Shown in pieces: positions 47,451-59,079 of a stretch of DNA of 64,000 bases. Under the pieces are notes generated by a model. The model did not search any database, was not told the origin of the DNA, and saw only the letters and a list, made by a program, of their open reading frames with translations. Made by a program: the position numbers and the translations under genes. Source of the DNA: Brienomyrus brachyistius (Eukaryota > Chordata > Actinopteri > Osteoglossiformes > Mormyridae); contig NC_064537.1 in assembly GCF_023856365.1 (NCBI RefSeq), positions 3,425,001 through 3,489,000 of the forward strand. The letters run 5' to 3'. Every line of letters starts with the position of its first letter. Position 1 is the first letter of the stretch.

Positions 47451-47625
47451 GATGTTTGAAAAACTAATCAAATAGCTATTGAGTAGATCATGGATAGCTG
47501 GTTAGCAGAACATGCTGCTGCAGCATCACCTAAATATGGAATATTTAACATTTACTGTAGTGACTATTTGAGGCCAGTAGGGGGCCAAACCTCAGGGGCC
47601 ACACAGAAATGCACAGCAAGGGTCT
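47451..47625 (+). repeat. Dispersed repeat family X, copy B
   Basis: Best preserved copy: GATGTTTGAAAAACTAATCA, GCTGGTTAGCAGAACATGCT, TTTACTGTAGTGACTATTTG, AGGCCAGTAGGGGGCCAAAC, CTCAGGGGCCACACAGAAAT. It holds a strong CTCF-like motif at 47572-47588. See copies A and C. Confidence 0.65.
47572..47588 (+). promoter_or_regulatory. CTCF-like motif inside repeat family X
   Basis: GGCCAGTAGGGGGCCAA is a strong CTCF core match and lies within dispersed repeat copy B. Motif resemblance only. Confidence 0.35.
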
Positions 47626-49200
47626 GGTAATGAGGAAAGCACCAGAATTCAGGGGGAGGGCCGTCTTCGTTAGGATAACAGACTCCAGGGCCACAGCATC
47701 AGCTGGCCGATCCTGTGCTAATATCTTCATCTAATACCCATCATTTGCTTTAATCCGAGACCTCAGAGTCCTTAACAGGCTTTCAATGGATATCTGGGGA
47801 ATTAGCTTCAACAGCCATTCCAGCGATAGGTTTTTAATCACCTTAAGAACTGAAAAAATGACACTTTCTTAGCAAGCCTCTGTCCACAGACCACAAAACT
47901 GACTCTGACACAAAGCCTCTGACTTTGCTGTTCATTCCGTTTCAAGTTAAGGAATAAAATCTTTCAGATCAAATTAAAACAAGGAAGTAAGCATATAAAC
48001 AGGGCAGGATTGGCACTGTTCATGTGTGTGGGAGGAGGGTGTAACACTTAAAAAGGACATTTCTTTAAAAACCGTGCAGTTAGACTGAGCGATCAGGCAG
48101 TCTGACAGGGTTGCATGTGCGGCAGGAACTGAACCTCCTGCAGCTGTGCCACACCCTCCCTGGACCTGCCCCGCCCCCAACTCACAGTCTACCCATAAGT
48201 TCTAAGAGATTGCAAACATATGCTGTGCTCTACTATCACCCCCCCCCCCCCCCGCGCCCCCCCACCCTAGAACAGCTAGACAGGTAACTGTAAATGGACA
48301 CAGAAGAATGATAGTTGTCGGAGTAAAACCATCATTCGTACACATGGCTGTCACTCAGCATTCCAGGATAATCTATAGGGTAGTTAAGATGCGATGCTGG
48401 CTGCAAGCTTCAGTAGGGGTAACACATCTGTCAGCAATGGAGTCGTCCTTGTTGGACCCACAGTGCTGGACTCTCTGACGTTGCTGAACTTTATGGGCTG
48501 AGCTTCTAGGGCAAATATATAGATGCACCAACACAGCTCCAATCATGTTCTGATGCTGCCAGAGCACCATGACTCTTCACTTTCATCTATTACATCGACA
48601 TCTTTAACTTAAGACAATATGAACAGCACCCCTAGTGGTGGGAAGGTGTATTAACTAGACATATCCATTGCTGTCCTTCCAGTCTCCTGAGCCATTTTGA
48701 ATAAGAAACTTCAAACAAAGAGAAGAAAGAGATTAGTTGCAGGGAGGAATTTTTATGGGGGGTGTGAGGAGCGTGATCTCTGCCCGGAGGAGGCTGGAGG
48801 ATGGTGGGGAAAGGGGTGGGGCGATCGGGAAGATGAAAGCAAGGAGCAGAGGCAGCAACAGCTGGCAGGATTTCAGAAAACCAAATGCTGTATGGAAGAT
48901 GGAGACGCAGCAATCAGCAATGCGGCCCTCATTCACAATCGCAAAACAAGCTCCGCCCAGACAGTCACAGGGTGTAAGTGGCATGTTTCTCCATCAGGCA
49001 GAGAGACCCAGATACCCCAGGGCTACAGCGCAGCTGCAGGCAGGGGGCTGGATGGGATGGAGGAGGCAGCACCACAAACATGCTTCAACATGAGCACGGC
49101 ACACACAATGAAGCGGGAGGAAGGGGGTGCTTGGAAAGATCCTCCCATCCTCGGGTCGGAGGCACTGAGGCAACAGACAGCCATCTTTTAATCATGAGAT
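47626..49200. other. Unique noncoding stretch
   Basis: No gene recognised. Contains a C run (48239-48253) and a CTCF-like motif on the minus strand at 48624-48641 (reverse complement CCCACCACTAGGGGTGCT). Confidence 0.4.
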
Positions 49201-49855
49201 GTCAACAGCACAACAAACCAGCCATCAACAGCAGGACAAGCCAACGGTCAACAGCACAACAAACCAGCCGTCAACAGCACGACAAGCCAACGGTCAACAA
49301 CACAACAAACCAGCAGTCAACAGCACGACAAGCCAACGGTCAACAGCACAACAAACCAGCAGTCAACAACACGACAAGCCAACGGTCAACAGCACAACAA
49401 ACCAGCCGTCAACAGCACGACAAGCCAACGGTCAACAACACAACAAACCAGCAGTCAACAGCACGACAAGCCAACGGTCAACAGCACAACAAACCAGCCG
49501 TCAACAGCACGACAAGCCAACGGTCAACAACACAACAAACCAGCTTTCAACAGCACGACAAGCCAACGGTCAACAGCACAACAAACCAGCCGTCAACAGC
49601 ACGACAAGCCAACGGTCAACAACACAACAAACCAGCAGACAACAGCAGGACAAGCCAACGGTCAACAGCACAACAAAACAACCGTCAACAGCAAGACAAG
49701 CCAACAGTCAACAGCACAACAAACCAGCCGTCAACGGCACAGCAAGCCAGCCGTCGACAGCAAAACAAACCAGCCGTTAACAACACAACAAACCAGCAGT
49801 CAACAGCACGACATGCCAACGGTCAACAGCACAACAAGCTAATGCTTAACAGCAC
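49201..49855. repeat. 23-bp minisatellite, about 28 units in 46-bp pairs
   Basis: Alternating 23-base units AACAGCACAACAAACCAGCC + GTC and AACAGCACGACAAGCCAACG + GTC form a 46-bp higher-order repeat. The unit contains no TAA, TAG or TGA in any + register, so all three + frames stay open. Two with an ATG reach 304 and 193 codons and would encode Gln/Asn/Thr-rich repeats of 23 residues. No promoter, splice site or known domain supports expression, so they are not called as genes. Confidence 0.96.
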
Positions 49856-50058
49856 ACGAGCAATACCAGGAAACTCGGGGCTGATCGGGTAACTGTCTGC
49901 TACTGGCAAGTTGGAGGTGCACATGTAAGACTTATTTCCTCATGCTGACTGCATGTATGTGAGTAAGTATTGAAGACTTGTCACAAGTTTCATAGAGATC
50001 CCCCCCCTACAGAAAAGCAGAAATGCAGAGTAGTGTAAGTGCCAGCAAAGGTTCTTAA

Positions 50059-50119
50059 ATTTTGTTTCAACCACCCAGGTGACTCTTTATATTCTATACC
50101 TGGTTGGTTGAAACAAAAT
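50059..50119. repeat. 22-bp inverted repeat (61-base hairpin)
   Basis: Left arm ATTTTGTTTCAACCACCCAG + GT (50059-50080) and right arm ACCTGGTTGGTTGAAACAAA + AT (50098-50119) pair with one mismatch around a 17-base loop. It could be the core of a small MITE; downstream CTTTTACTCTCTGTAACTGA + ACTACTGACCTC resembles a common fish repeat. A pre-miRNA-like hairpin is the alternative. Confidence 0.7.
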
Positions 50120-50494
50120 CTTGTTCTGAACTTTTACTCTCTGTAACTGAACTACTGACCTCTGCTGGGGAGAGAGAGGGAGCACAGTTACAGCCAGCAG
50201 GGGCTAAATGCTAATCACTGTACACTCAGCCATTGTACAACTGAACTCGGGAATCTGAATTCCTTCCTTCTGAATAATCATGTTTATATTCTGTTCTTTC
50301 AGCAGTTTCTGTGGCTGAATGTCGAGCTCTTAATTCTTCCTCACCTCACTGCCATAAAATAATGACCTTCACTGCTGTGACTTATTGTAATGCACAAAAA
50401 ATGATTAGCTGAGTTAAATTGTTATGGATCGCTATGCAAACCTGGCTAAGTCTGACAGGATAGGACACCCCTGTTACTGAGTTGGCGTGTGAAG
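50120..50494. other. Unique AT-rich stretch, possible conserved element
   Basis: The part at 50265-50425 is repeat-free with TGAATAATCATGTTTATATT, GAGCTCTTAATTCTTCCTC and AAAAAATGATTAGCTGAG. No gene. Regulatory role is inference. Confidence 0.28.
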
Positions 50495-50720
50495 AATCAC
50501 TCACTTAATGTGGAATGTGCCAGTGAGCCAAACTGTGTATAAGACTCATGACCAGAAGGTTGTTGGTTTGAGTCCCACAGTCGCAAAAACACTGGGACAA
50601 ATGGGTGCCCCTATATTACCCACTGTAAGGGATGCATGCTATGTGCTGGGCTGTCCGTGCCCCATGCTTCCGCGGTCAGGCTCCAGGCTCACCTGTACTG
50701 GATAAATTGTCACTTATGTC
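50495..50720 (+). mobile_element. tRNA-derived SINE
   Basis: The tRNA-like head has B-box-like GGTTTGAGTCCCA at 50565-50577 preceded by CATGACCAGAAGGTTG. The body reads CCCCATGCTTCCGCGG and TGTACTGGATAAATTG. Diverged member of the same SINE type. Confidence 0.65.
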
Positions 50721-52560
50721 ATTGCTTAGCAAAATGACCTCCAGAGCGATTTGCAAGATGCTAAAGCAGCTGGATTTTGGCTCTACCTACAGCTAGGGAG
50801 CGAGGCCATCAGCTTAGGGATCCAATCCCATAATGCATCCCTGCATTTGATCGATGACCGAGAGATCTGGGTGGATTAAGGTCGGACGCACCTGTGACAT
50901 CCTGCTGCAGCAGCAGTGTGCCGGACGCAACTGTGAATAATTCAAAACAGGCCCCCTGCGAATTCATTTTACATGATATTAACATTTTATCATCCGAACT
51001 CCTGCACGTGGGACCTAGGAAGCCACACGGAGAAAGTGCCTGGAGCCCAAAATGAGTGCAGCGGAGCCCAAATGATGGAGTGCGGGCCTGGGGCAAAGCA
51101 GCGTGTCGGGTGTGTCCTGGTGGGGCAACATCGTGCTGAAAGGGGGCAGAAGTCCAGCAGAGCATGTTTGCAGATATACCTCGTGGCAATTAATTTTACA
51201 TTAATATTTATCTCCTTGATATCTTTTCAGGATGTTTTGGATTTCTTTACATTTATTTAGACCGTTTACTTCTCCGCACTGTCTTGTTCTTGCCCTATAT
51301 GTCTGTTTGTCTGCACTTTACATACCTCACTGCTGCATGCAGCAGAATGTCTCCCCGGGGATGAAGAAGGTTTCTCATTTCATCTCATCTCATCTCATCT
51401 CGCTGATTGCCCAGGACCCTCTCTTGGAAAAGAGCATCGAGACGTTGTAGCTTTCGGCTGGATGGAACCAGGATGCCCACCGCGATCCCATGTGTGGTAT
51501 GGTCACATGACAGGCCGCACCACCTGCTCTTATGACACGGGATCCACCAATGGACTGACAGAGAAACCAGTCTTTCAGGCTTCGCAATTGTGCAAATTCA
51601 TCCCACGTAACTCAGACATGACTCTGTCTGTTTCGCTGTCTTAATTAACATGGTTTTGTTTTACAACGGTGCATGTATTATGAATGTGTATTTTACCCCG
51701 TAAATAATTCATTCACATCAAAACAAACAAAAACATGCAACAATATGGAGGAAAAAAAGTGTCAGTTAACAAAGCAATGTGTAATGTAAAATTCATATGA
51801 ATCTGCTTCTTACATGAAAACCTGGCCGGTGTGACTGCATTCCCAGAATATTCTGCCAGTGATGGCTGAAGGTGCTGATTAAAAGAGGTAATCATCCAAA
51901 TGAGTGTAATGAAGAGGGCCAGGGAAGCACGTATCAACAGGTGTGAATACGGAGTGGGCTGACTGACAAGGGGGGGGCCGGGGGGGGGGAGGGCTGTCAG
52001 CCGGTTCTCGGCTAATGATAATGCCTAAATGTGGTTCCTAAGGATATTTGGGGTTTGTTCAGCTTTGGCCTGGTGTTCTGTGACTGTTCAGGATGGATGA
52101 GATGTGGACTGAGAATCCCAGGCCAATAATATAGATGTAAAAATAAATAATCACAAGAGCACAATGACACTGATAATAATTTCAAGAATCAAACCAACCC
52201 CCCCCCCCCCCCCTGACCCCCACTCGGGGGCTTAGCCAAACTTGCTGTGATTGGCTTGTGTTAGACAGACGTTGTCGCCATGCCAACATGTTGCCCATGG
52301 CAATGTGGTGTGGTCCTGTCACAAGATACATAAATAGGGATCAGCCAGTGAAAGAGGGACCTAAAAAATGGAGAACAGGCTCCAGGTTTCAGCCCCCAGA
52401 GCGACTCCACTTTTGTACCTGACAGAGAAAAAAAATAACAAAAACACCTTTTGAGGGTCGCATTTCCCCTCTAACTTCGCAATAACAATATCAGGCAAAG
52501 AGGGTTAAGGTGTAACAGAGGGTCAGTGTTCATAGGGGGCTTTCTGTTGTACCTCTGAGA
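50721..52560. other. Unique noncoding stretch
   Basis: No gene recognised. Contains a (CATCT)n run at about 51377-51402, AT-rich homeobox-core-containing blocks at 51640-51720 and 51780-51905, a G-rich block at 51970-51996 and a C run at 52199-52213. Confidence 0.4.
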
Positions 52561-55160
52561 AGGTAGTTCACTTCAAAAGTGACTTTATTAAAAGTCTGTG
52601 CGTTCATGTCGCTCCTTGAAAGATCTAAGGGGAGCGCGATTACAGCCAACGGAGGGTTCGGCAATGCGCCTCCGGCCGTCGGGAACGCGCATTCACCTAC
52701 GCTGCTGATTATTCGGGTTCACGTCAACATTTTCACATATTTGTCCCATATTCATCCGGATATTTTACGATCCCTTGTGGTTCACGTAGCAAAATAAAAC
52801 GCACCCAGCGTGATTCATCCTGTAACGGCGTGAAAACAGCTTCAGCAGAGAAGCATCAGCATAAATCGCCCGAAAGGATTCCCTCGTTAACTTAGGTTAA
52901 AGTGACAGGGACTAGGAGCGATAGGGGTGGGAAATATGACGGCAGTGTAATAAGTGATGGCCCGTGACAGCGGGACACGCGGGAAATAATAATAAACGAT
53001 CCACACGCGCATGTTCTACTGCTTTTTGTACCTGAAAACAGGGATCATGTCGGATCTTTATCGATAGAGATAATTCAAAACCGATTAATTTTGTTTTCCC
53101 TGAGTTATAAAACAGCGCTCAAAGTAGCCTGTAATGTTACAGAAATAAGCAAACACTAATGATGGTAATATAATAGGCTGCCGTACATAATTACATATCT
53201 TCGGGAGAGCTCCGTTATTTAAAATAACTGTAAATGGGTTTTACCATATATATCCCATTTTACATGTAATACCTCATGATCCTGCGCTAACCCACGACAT
53301 TGTTTCTCTATTCTGCTCACACGTGCCGTCATGGTGATATAAACCGTGTTTCTGTATCGGCAACTTTTTTATATATAATAACGCGCCCGAGAAACCTAAA
53401 ACTGCATGAAAGAGCAGTCATTGTCCTCGTCGTCTGGTGTCACTATACAAATAAGGAATGTTTTCAATTCAAGCAGAAGCATCTGTTCAGGCCGCAGCGG
53501 AAAGGTAACAAATGTACAATTCATTAAACCTATTCATTAAATAATAATCAGGTGAATAATAGCTAAAGATCATTTTTAAAAATACTTTCCAAACGTGCAT
53601 ATTCTGGCGCTTAATTTTACGGCGCAGCTTTATACGGCAAGTGCAATTATCTGCATAATTAAAAGGCAGAAGCTGGACGCGCGCGCCACGCCTGGAAGGC
53701 CTTAGAAATGCGGGTTTGAACCATCGGGTGTCGACCAGATGTGTCTCTAAAGCACAATTCCTTCTGCTTTTCATGTAGTCCTCACGGTATGCTTTAAATG
53801 CCTATCTAAAACAATTCTTTATGAATGCAACATGGCATTGGTGTACGGCAGGATTTTCGGTACACTGATAAAATAAAAATGCATTGGCGTCTGTAATATA
53901 TTCTGCCCTAGCGAATAGAAATTAGTTACGAGAGAAAATCAAGTGGTGTATGTATCTGCGAACTAAAAAACGAGCAAATCTTTCTATTAGACCGATCGTG
54001 GTACTGAACTGCTTAATATGAATGAGCCGCCGGCCGGTTATTGTAGGCGTAATGCGAGCCATAATAAGCGCGTCGGTCTTCTATCGCCCACTGCAAACAA
54101 AGGAATGATAAACGTTTGCGAGTCAGCTCAAGAAACCCCCCTACCCCATGTCATTTGCTGGCTGCCGACTTGGATAACAGATATTACGTTGTAAGATTGC
54201 ACTGAAGAAGCATTGGACTGATTTGACTGATAGGATGCCGAGTTTGCGCTGCTAACCACTCACGACTACAAAACTCATAAAAATACGCTCGCTGTATTTC
54301 CAAAGCTAGTGTATCGAAAAGTGAATGTCTTAATCTAGTGAATATATATGAGCGTTTAAAATTACCCTTCTACTGCCTTGTCCTTTAAATGAAGCCCGTT
54401 TGCATTTTTCTGCGGTGTTGCTCGGGTCGACAGCGCCCCCCTGCGTCCGTCTGCTGCAGCCGCAGTGTCTTGATCGGGAAGCCTCCATGCGCTCCTGCCG
54501 TATTCGCGTTTCTGCGGCCATCTGCTGCCGAAAGCCTATAATTAAATTCCGGTAAAGTCGCGGATGATAATTTCACATGGAAGTACTGAACCTAGAAAAG
54601 TCCATCTTATTTTTAGACTTACTGAGGCCGTGTGTAAGCCGTGCGAAATCATATCTATGCATCGAATGTATTAATTTCCTCCCTGAAGAAATGAAGAGTA
54701 AAAAAAAAAAAACTTTAAAACTGATATCCTTCGTGTTGCTAGCGCTCAGTCTTTAAACTTAAACATGGTTATTCTTCATTTCGAGACCGGGCATATTAAA
54801 TACGATTTAGGCAAGGTACCAAGATAGAATAGGCCCACATAATTGGGAGATCAGGCATCGATTTCATTTAAATGTCTGAATCTCTTTTCGCTAGTTAAAG
54901 CTTACAGATTCAGAAACATATTGTTATAGGACAACAACTACACCGACCGGCTATATTCAGTCACTATCTGTTCTATAAGCCTATTCATACCTCGCTGATC
55001 CTTTTAAAAAGCTCAAGCACAGAATTTTATCTGCACTGTACGCTAATATCTCCACTGCGGAATCAGTGCAGCCTTTTTCCGAGATACAGTTTTTATTTAA
55101 TGGTTCGCTGAATAGGCCTACGCAACATCAATAATCCATATGTCATTTCAAAGTCTTACA
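52561..55160. other. CpG-retaining, repeat-poor noncoding block
   Basis: About 2.6 kb with almost no tandem repeats, no G/C homopolymers and no recognisable transposon, but many CpGs inside AT-rich sequence (for example TTCGGCAATGCGCCTCCGGC at about 52660 and ACGTTTGCGAGTCAGC at about 54112). This composition differs clearly from the rest of the window. A CTCF-like motif lies on the minus strand at 54429-54446. No exon of a known gene was recognised. Confidence 0.4.
54429..54446 (-). promoter_or_regulatory. CTCF-like motif
   Basis: The reverse complement reads ACGCAGGGGGGCGCTGTC, a good CTCF core match. Motif resemblance only. Confidence 0.3.
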
Positions 55161-55164
55161 TCTT

Positions 55165-55445
55165 TATTTCTTCGGGCGGTGGGGCCCCCGAAAGGCTTTC
55201 TCGGGGAGTAATGGAAATGAAAACGTCTGGTTGCTTCCGATGAAGACATCTCCGCAGCGCTGACCGGCGGCCGCCCCGGAGCCCTGAGCGCTCCGCCGGT
55301 GTTAATTAGCACGCGCTCCAACTGCGGTGCCTTTATTAATTAACACGGTAGCGCGGGGCGGGGCCCCCGGGAGAGGGCCCGACCTGTCAGTCACACTTTC
55401 AGACGCTAAAACAGCGATCGCGAACAGGCCGTGAATAATTGACGA
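55165..55445. promoter_or_regulatory. CpG island with homeodomain sites
   Basis: A GC-rich, CpG-dense block (GCTGACCGGCGGCCGCCCCG, GCGCTCCGCCGGTG, TAGCGCGGGGCGGGGC) that embeds GTTAATTAGCACGCG and TATTAATTAACACGG and ends near CAGCGATCGCGAACAGG. A CpG island with TAATTA sites is typical of a developmental promoter or enhancer. A possible first exon lies just downstream (55484-55540). No known gene is identified. Confidence 0.45.
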
Positions 55446-55560
55446 GTCTGCACTGACTTACCTTCATTCATTCCTTCATTTACATGCGTGGCTCCCGGAA
55501 AGATTTTTTAATCTCGATGAAGCGCCGCTATCCACCCCAGGTAGGCCTACTGGCTGATGA

Positions 55561-58530
55561 TAGTTTTATGTAGGGATTATTCCTGCAGTACATACTAAAT
55601 AATTATTGCTATGATATAATATTGATCATGGATTCAACGTGTTTTACTATGGCTACAGTTTCTAAAGAGCTACCAACTTAGTAAATGATTACTTCCTTTT
55701 ATGCCTGAGTCTGAAGTTAGAAAATAAACAACATTTAAGAGAGGAAATAGATTTTTTTTTTAGACTTTAGGGTAGTATTATTGTGATCTTTAGCAAGCAT
55801 AAGGTCTTTATTAAATGTTTAAGTTATTTTTTAAGCAAAAAACCCAGAACACAGAGTGGGGTCCTCATGACACATTGGGATGATCTTTCTCATCCGGAGC
55901 AGCTTCTCAGATCATGCGGAGATCGAAGAACAGCTATGTCAGCCTACAGCATGTACGCTTTTGCATTATTACTGAACACGGAGCAGCTCAGCACCACCTC
56001 CTGGGGGTAACTGTTAGCTCGGAATCCTAGAAACACTGTTGTAAGACCGATAAGATTATCTGGAATAACGGAAGCACTACAATGGGGAATCGACCGCACG
56101 CAGTAACTCAGAAACTGCACCATGTAACATCGGCACATGATAGTCCCAGGTAGGGACCTAAACAAAGCATACTATCAGTCTGTCCATCAATCCATTTTCC
56201 ATAACCACGTATATACTGTAAGGAGAATTAACAATTAGCAAATATCTTCGTCACACGCTTAATCAATTCGGTTGTATAAAAGTGCCGTGTGGCTTGTTAA
56301 TCCACATCATACTGCTTAATTTCTTTGGGCATTAACATGGAAGGTTATGTTTCGACAGCCTTTTTCAAATAGACATATTCCTTCAGTTCTACATGGAAAT
56401 ATTTAACTGTGCTTACAAAGGAAAAAAGATAATGGGGGCTTGAAGTGAAACACTGTGGGGTTGGGAAGAGAGGAGCTTGTTGCACATTTTTAATTTCGTT
56501 TTCAGCAGGTTTAATTCACGGGGGGGTTTAATCCAGACCCTATAAAACAGCGGACAACACTCTTAGTAAGAGTACAGCTAAAGAGCTTATCATGTGATGA
56601 AGCTGGTGAAGATTCACAGGTGACATTTCAGCATTTCAGCATTTCAAGATGCATGTGGTAAGGAACAGGTTAATTCTGCCTGCACTCATTGCCTGCGGGC
56701 GTATCTGTGAAACTCACATACTGCACCCAGTTCTGGTTTAATCTGTAATATCTATCTCTTCAAATAATCTACATGTGATATTGCGTATTAAACTCCTACA
56801 ATTTGCTATGGCATGCAAACACCACTATTGAACACATGTTAAAAAGATTTGTGCCTTGGGCACCAAATCGGTGCCAGTGGAACTAAGCAAGCAGCAGGAC
56901 CCAGATCACAGCGCTGCGAGACCCCTGGGGGTGGGGGGACACCCCCACAATACTCATACCACATAAAGGGTCTAGTTTCCTCACAATGTATGTCCTGTGG
57001 GCCCTGGTAGTTACCCCTCTCTGTGTGTGGAAAGGGGCCCGGGGCCCGAGGCCCCGGTGCTCATCTCTAGCTTTGTATGCAGAAGGCCTTGTTGGTGAAC
57101 TCACACGGCTTAGATCACACTGTAAAGGTTGTGACTCACAACAACTAGTGCTGTGGGGCCCCCTCCAGATCGAGGCCCCAGGGCCCCTGGACCGGCCAGT
57201 AATCCGATCCAGCCATGGCACATGGGGGGAACAGGGTGCTCCATATCTACATTGTTCTCAGGAACTGGTGTTTGAAGCCCCACACAGGCGTCTTAAACGC
57301 TCTGTCTTTTATCAAATGGCTCCCATAACCACATGCTACATCCGGTGGATACTCAAATACACCACATGATCTGTGATTTAGATCAAATGAACAGGAAGCA
57401 TGGACAAGCAGCGGATTTAGAGAAAGACTGATGCTAATGTCCGGTACTTGACCTTCAGGGGCGTCTTTTTGCTGCCGTTTCACTAGAACGTGGCACTTGT
57501 TAACAGCGTAAATAGGTTGTTAGTGGAGAGCCAGTGTCGGTCAGGCCGGCTGACCGAGCGGTCAGTACCTTCCACAGGATAAAGAAATGGAGACTGGTAT
57601 CACAGGGTGATTGCTACTCTGAAAGGAGAAAAAAAAATCATTTTACACCCACACGGCATGTCTGTGCTACGGAGCGGCCAGCCAGACCACCGCAGAAAGC
57701 AGGCATTACTGTACCTCTGCATCTCGCGGAGTAATCGGTCTGCCTGCCGTTAAGACTACCGGGGGCCTTACTTTGCAGCCCCAGGCATGTGCAAGAGCTG
57801 GAGAGGCACGGCACCACGCTGGACTCCGGGAAGCAGCCGGGAAGCAGCCGGGAAGCAGCCGGGATGCAGCCGGGAAGCAGCCGGGATGCAGCCGGGCGGC
57901 ACCCTGCGCCTAATCACTGCTACTGAAAACCTACCAATAACCGGAGGGGGATAAAAGTGAGGGTAATAACTTCCTGGAGGTGGCCAGTTAATGCTGATTA
58001 TAGGGTTATTGACAGGGAGAGCACTAAAAGGGGGCTCTTTTTCCGTTTCTGGATGAAAGGTGGGTCACTGACTGTATTGGGCGTCCTCTAGTGGTGGATG
58101 ATGGAATACATGTTGCTATAAGCAAGGAAACACTGACGCTATACATGCGCTGGCCAACCTAAGTTTATGAATCTTGTTTCTGGTTCCGAGGTGCTGCAGA
58201 CTGTCCGGACCGGGAACTTTTGTAGTTCCTCGACACAGCACAACAGGAACTGTGACCGTTATGCTAAGTAAGCATGAGTGATGGAAGAAAGACCGTCTGC
58301 TTACTAAAGATCAGTATAGTAACGTCAAAATGGATCCGATGTGTTGATATTGCAGGCCAATATTTAAACATGAAACAATATAACCTCTCAGTGCAAGAGC
58401 TAAAGACATGCATACTAAGATCTTTATTATTGTTATTGTTATTATTATTAAGTCAAATCTTTCCTATTGAGACATCTACAGTTGCTTCTGTCCTCTGACA
58501 TTACAGTTTTAAACTAATCAAGGACCGATG
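55561..58530. other. Unique noncoding stretch
   Basis: No gene recognised. Contains a small copy of the TCCA-tailed repeat near 56177-56205 (GTCCATCAATCCATTTTCCA), GGCCC-rich sequence at 56995-57200 and an 11-bp repeat at 57828-57894. Confidence 0.4.
57828..57894. repeat. 11-bp tandem repeat, 6 copies
   Basis: GGGAAGCAGCC repeated six times, with GGGATGCAGCC variants at the fourth and sixth copies. Confidence 0.92.
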
Positions 58531-58534
58531 CAAT

Positions 58535-58672
58535 TCCATCCATCCATCCATCCATCCATTTTCCAAACCGCTTATCCTACTGGGTCGCAGGGGGTCCGGA
58601 GCCTATCCCGGAAGCAATGGGCACGAGGCAGAGAACAACCCAGGATGGGGGGCCAGCCCATCGCAGCTGACT
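58535..58672 (-). mobile_element. (TCCA)n-tailed dispersed fish repeat
   Basis: (CCAT)n at 58535-58558 is followed by TTTTCCAAACCGCTTATCCT, GGGTCGCAGGGGGTCCGGAG, CCTATCCCGG, GGGCACGAGGC and CCAGCCCATCGCA. This string is characteristic of a very common ray-finned fish repeat, which I recognise but whose family name I am unsure of. Minus orientation is assumed from the simple-repeat tail. Confidence 0.7.
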
Positions 58673-58859
58673 GTTCATTTGAATGCTTATACTGGACTAG
58701 GAAGGGACATCTACTGGTAGGCCTACGTCAGCCCCACCGAGAATTTTTTTCACCATCACTGTACGCATAGTGTTACAATGTATAAACAATAAAAACATTA
58801 ATTGATACATATTTGGAAAGTCTTTGTGAAGAGCTGTAGCAATATACGCTTTTAAAGTG

Positions 58860-59030
58860 GGTGGGGTGAGACTCAGCAGGTTAGGACTCTTTACCTGTCA
58901 GCAGAAGGTCACTGGTTCAAATCCCAAACTCAGCAGAGTGATTTTAGCTTTGTTCCCTTGAGCAAAGCTTTTATGCCTCAGTTGCTCCTTGTACTCTGTG
59001 CCCCTGCTTTTGACATATACTAATATACTA
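58860..59030 (+). mobile_element. tRNA-derived SINE
   Basis: Head GACTCAGCAGGTTAGGACTC, then GCAGAAGGTCACTGGTTCAA with B-box GGTTCAAATCCCA at 58914-58926, and CCCTTGAGCAAAGCTTTTA in the body. Tail is AT-rich. Confidence 0.72.
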
Positions 59031-59079
59031 AAATATACCAAAAATATAATACTGGACAAAAGAATTGTATCAACAAAAT

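Noticed and set aside
48978..49892. 304-codon + frame
   Set aside because: It is generated by the stop-free 23-bp minisatellite; no domain, promoter or splice evidence.
53690..53745. Possible tRNA gene (GGGTTTGAACC B-box-like)
   Set aside because: No acceptor stem, D-arm or A-box at the right distance.
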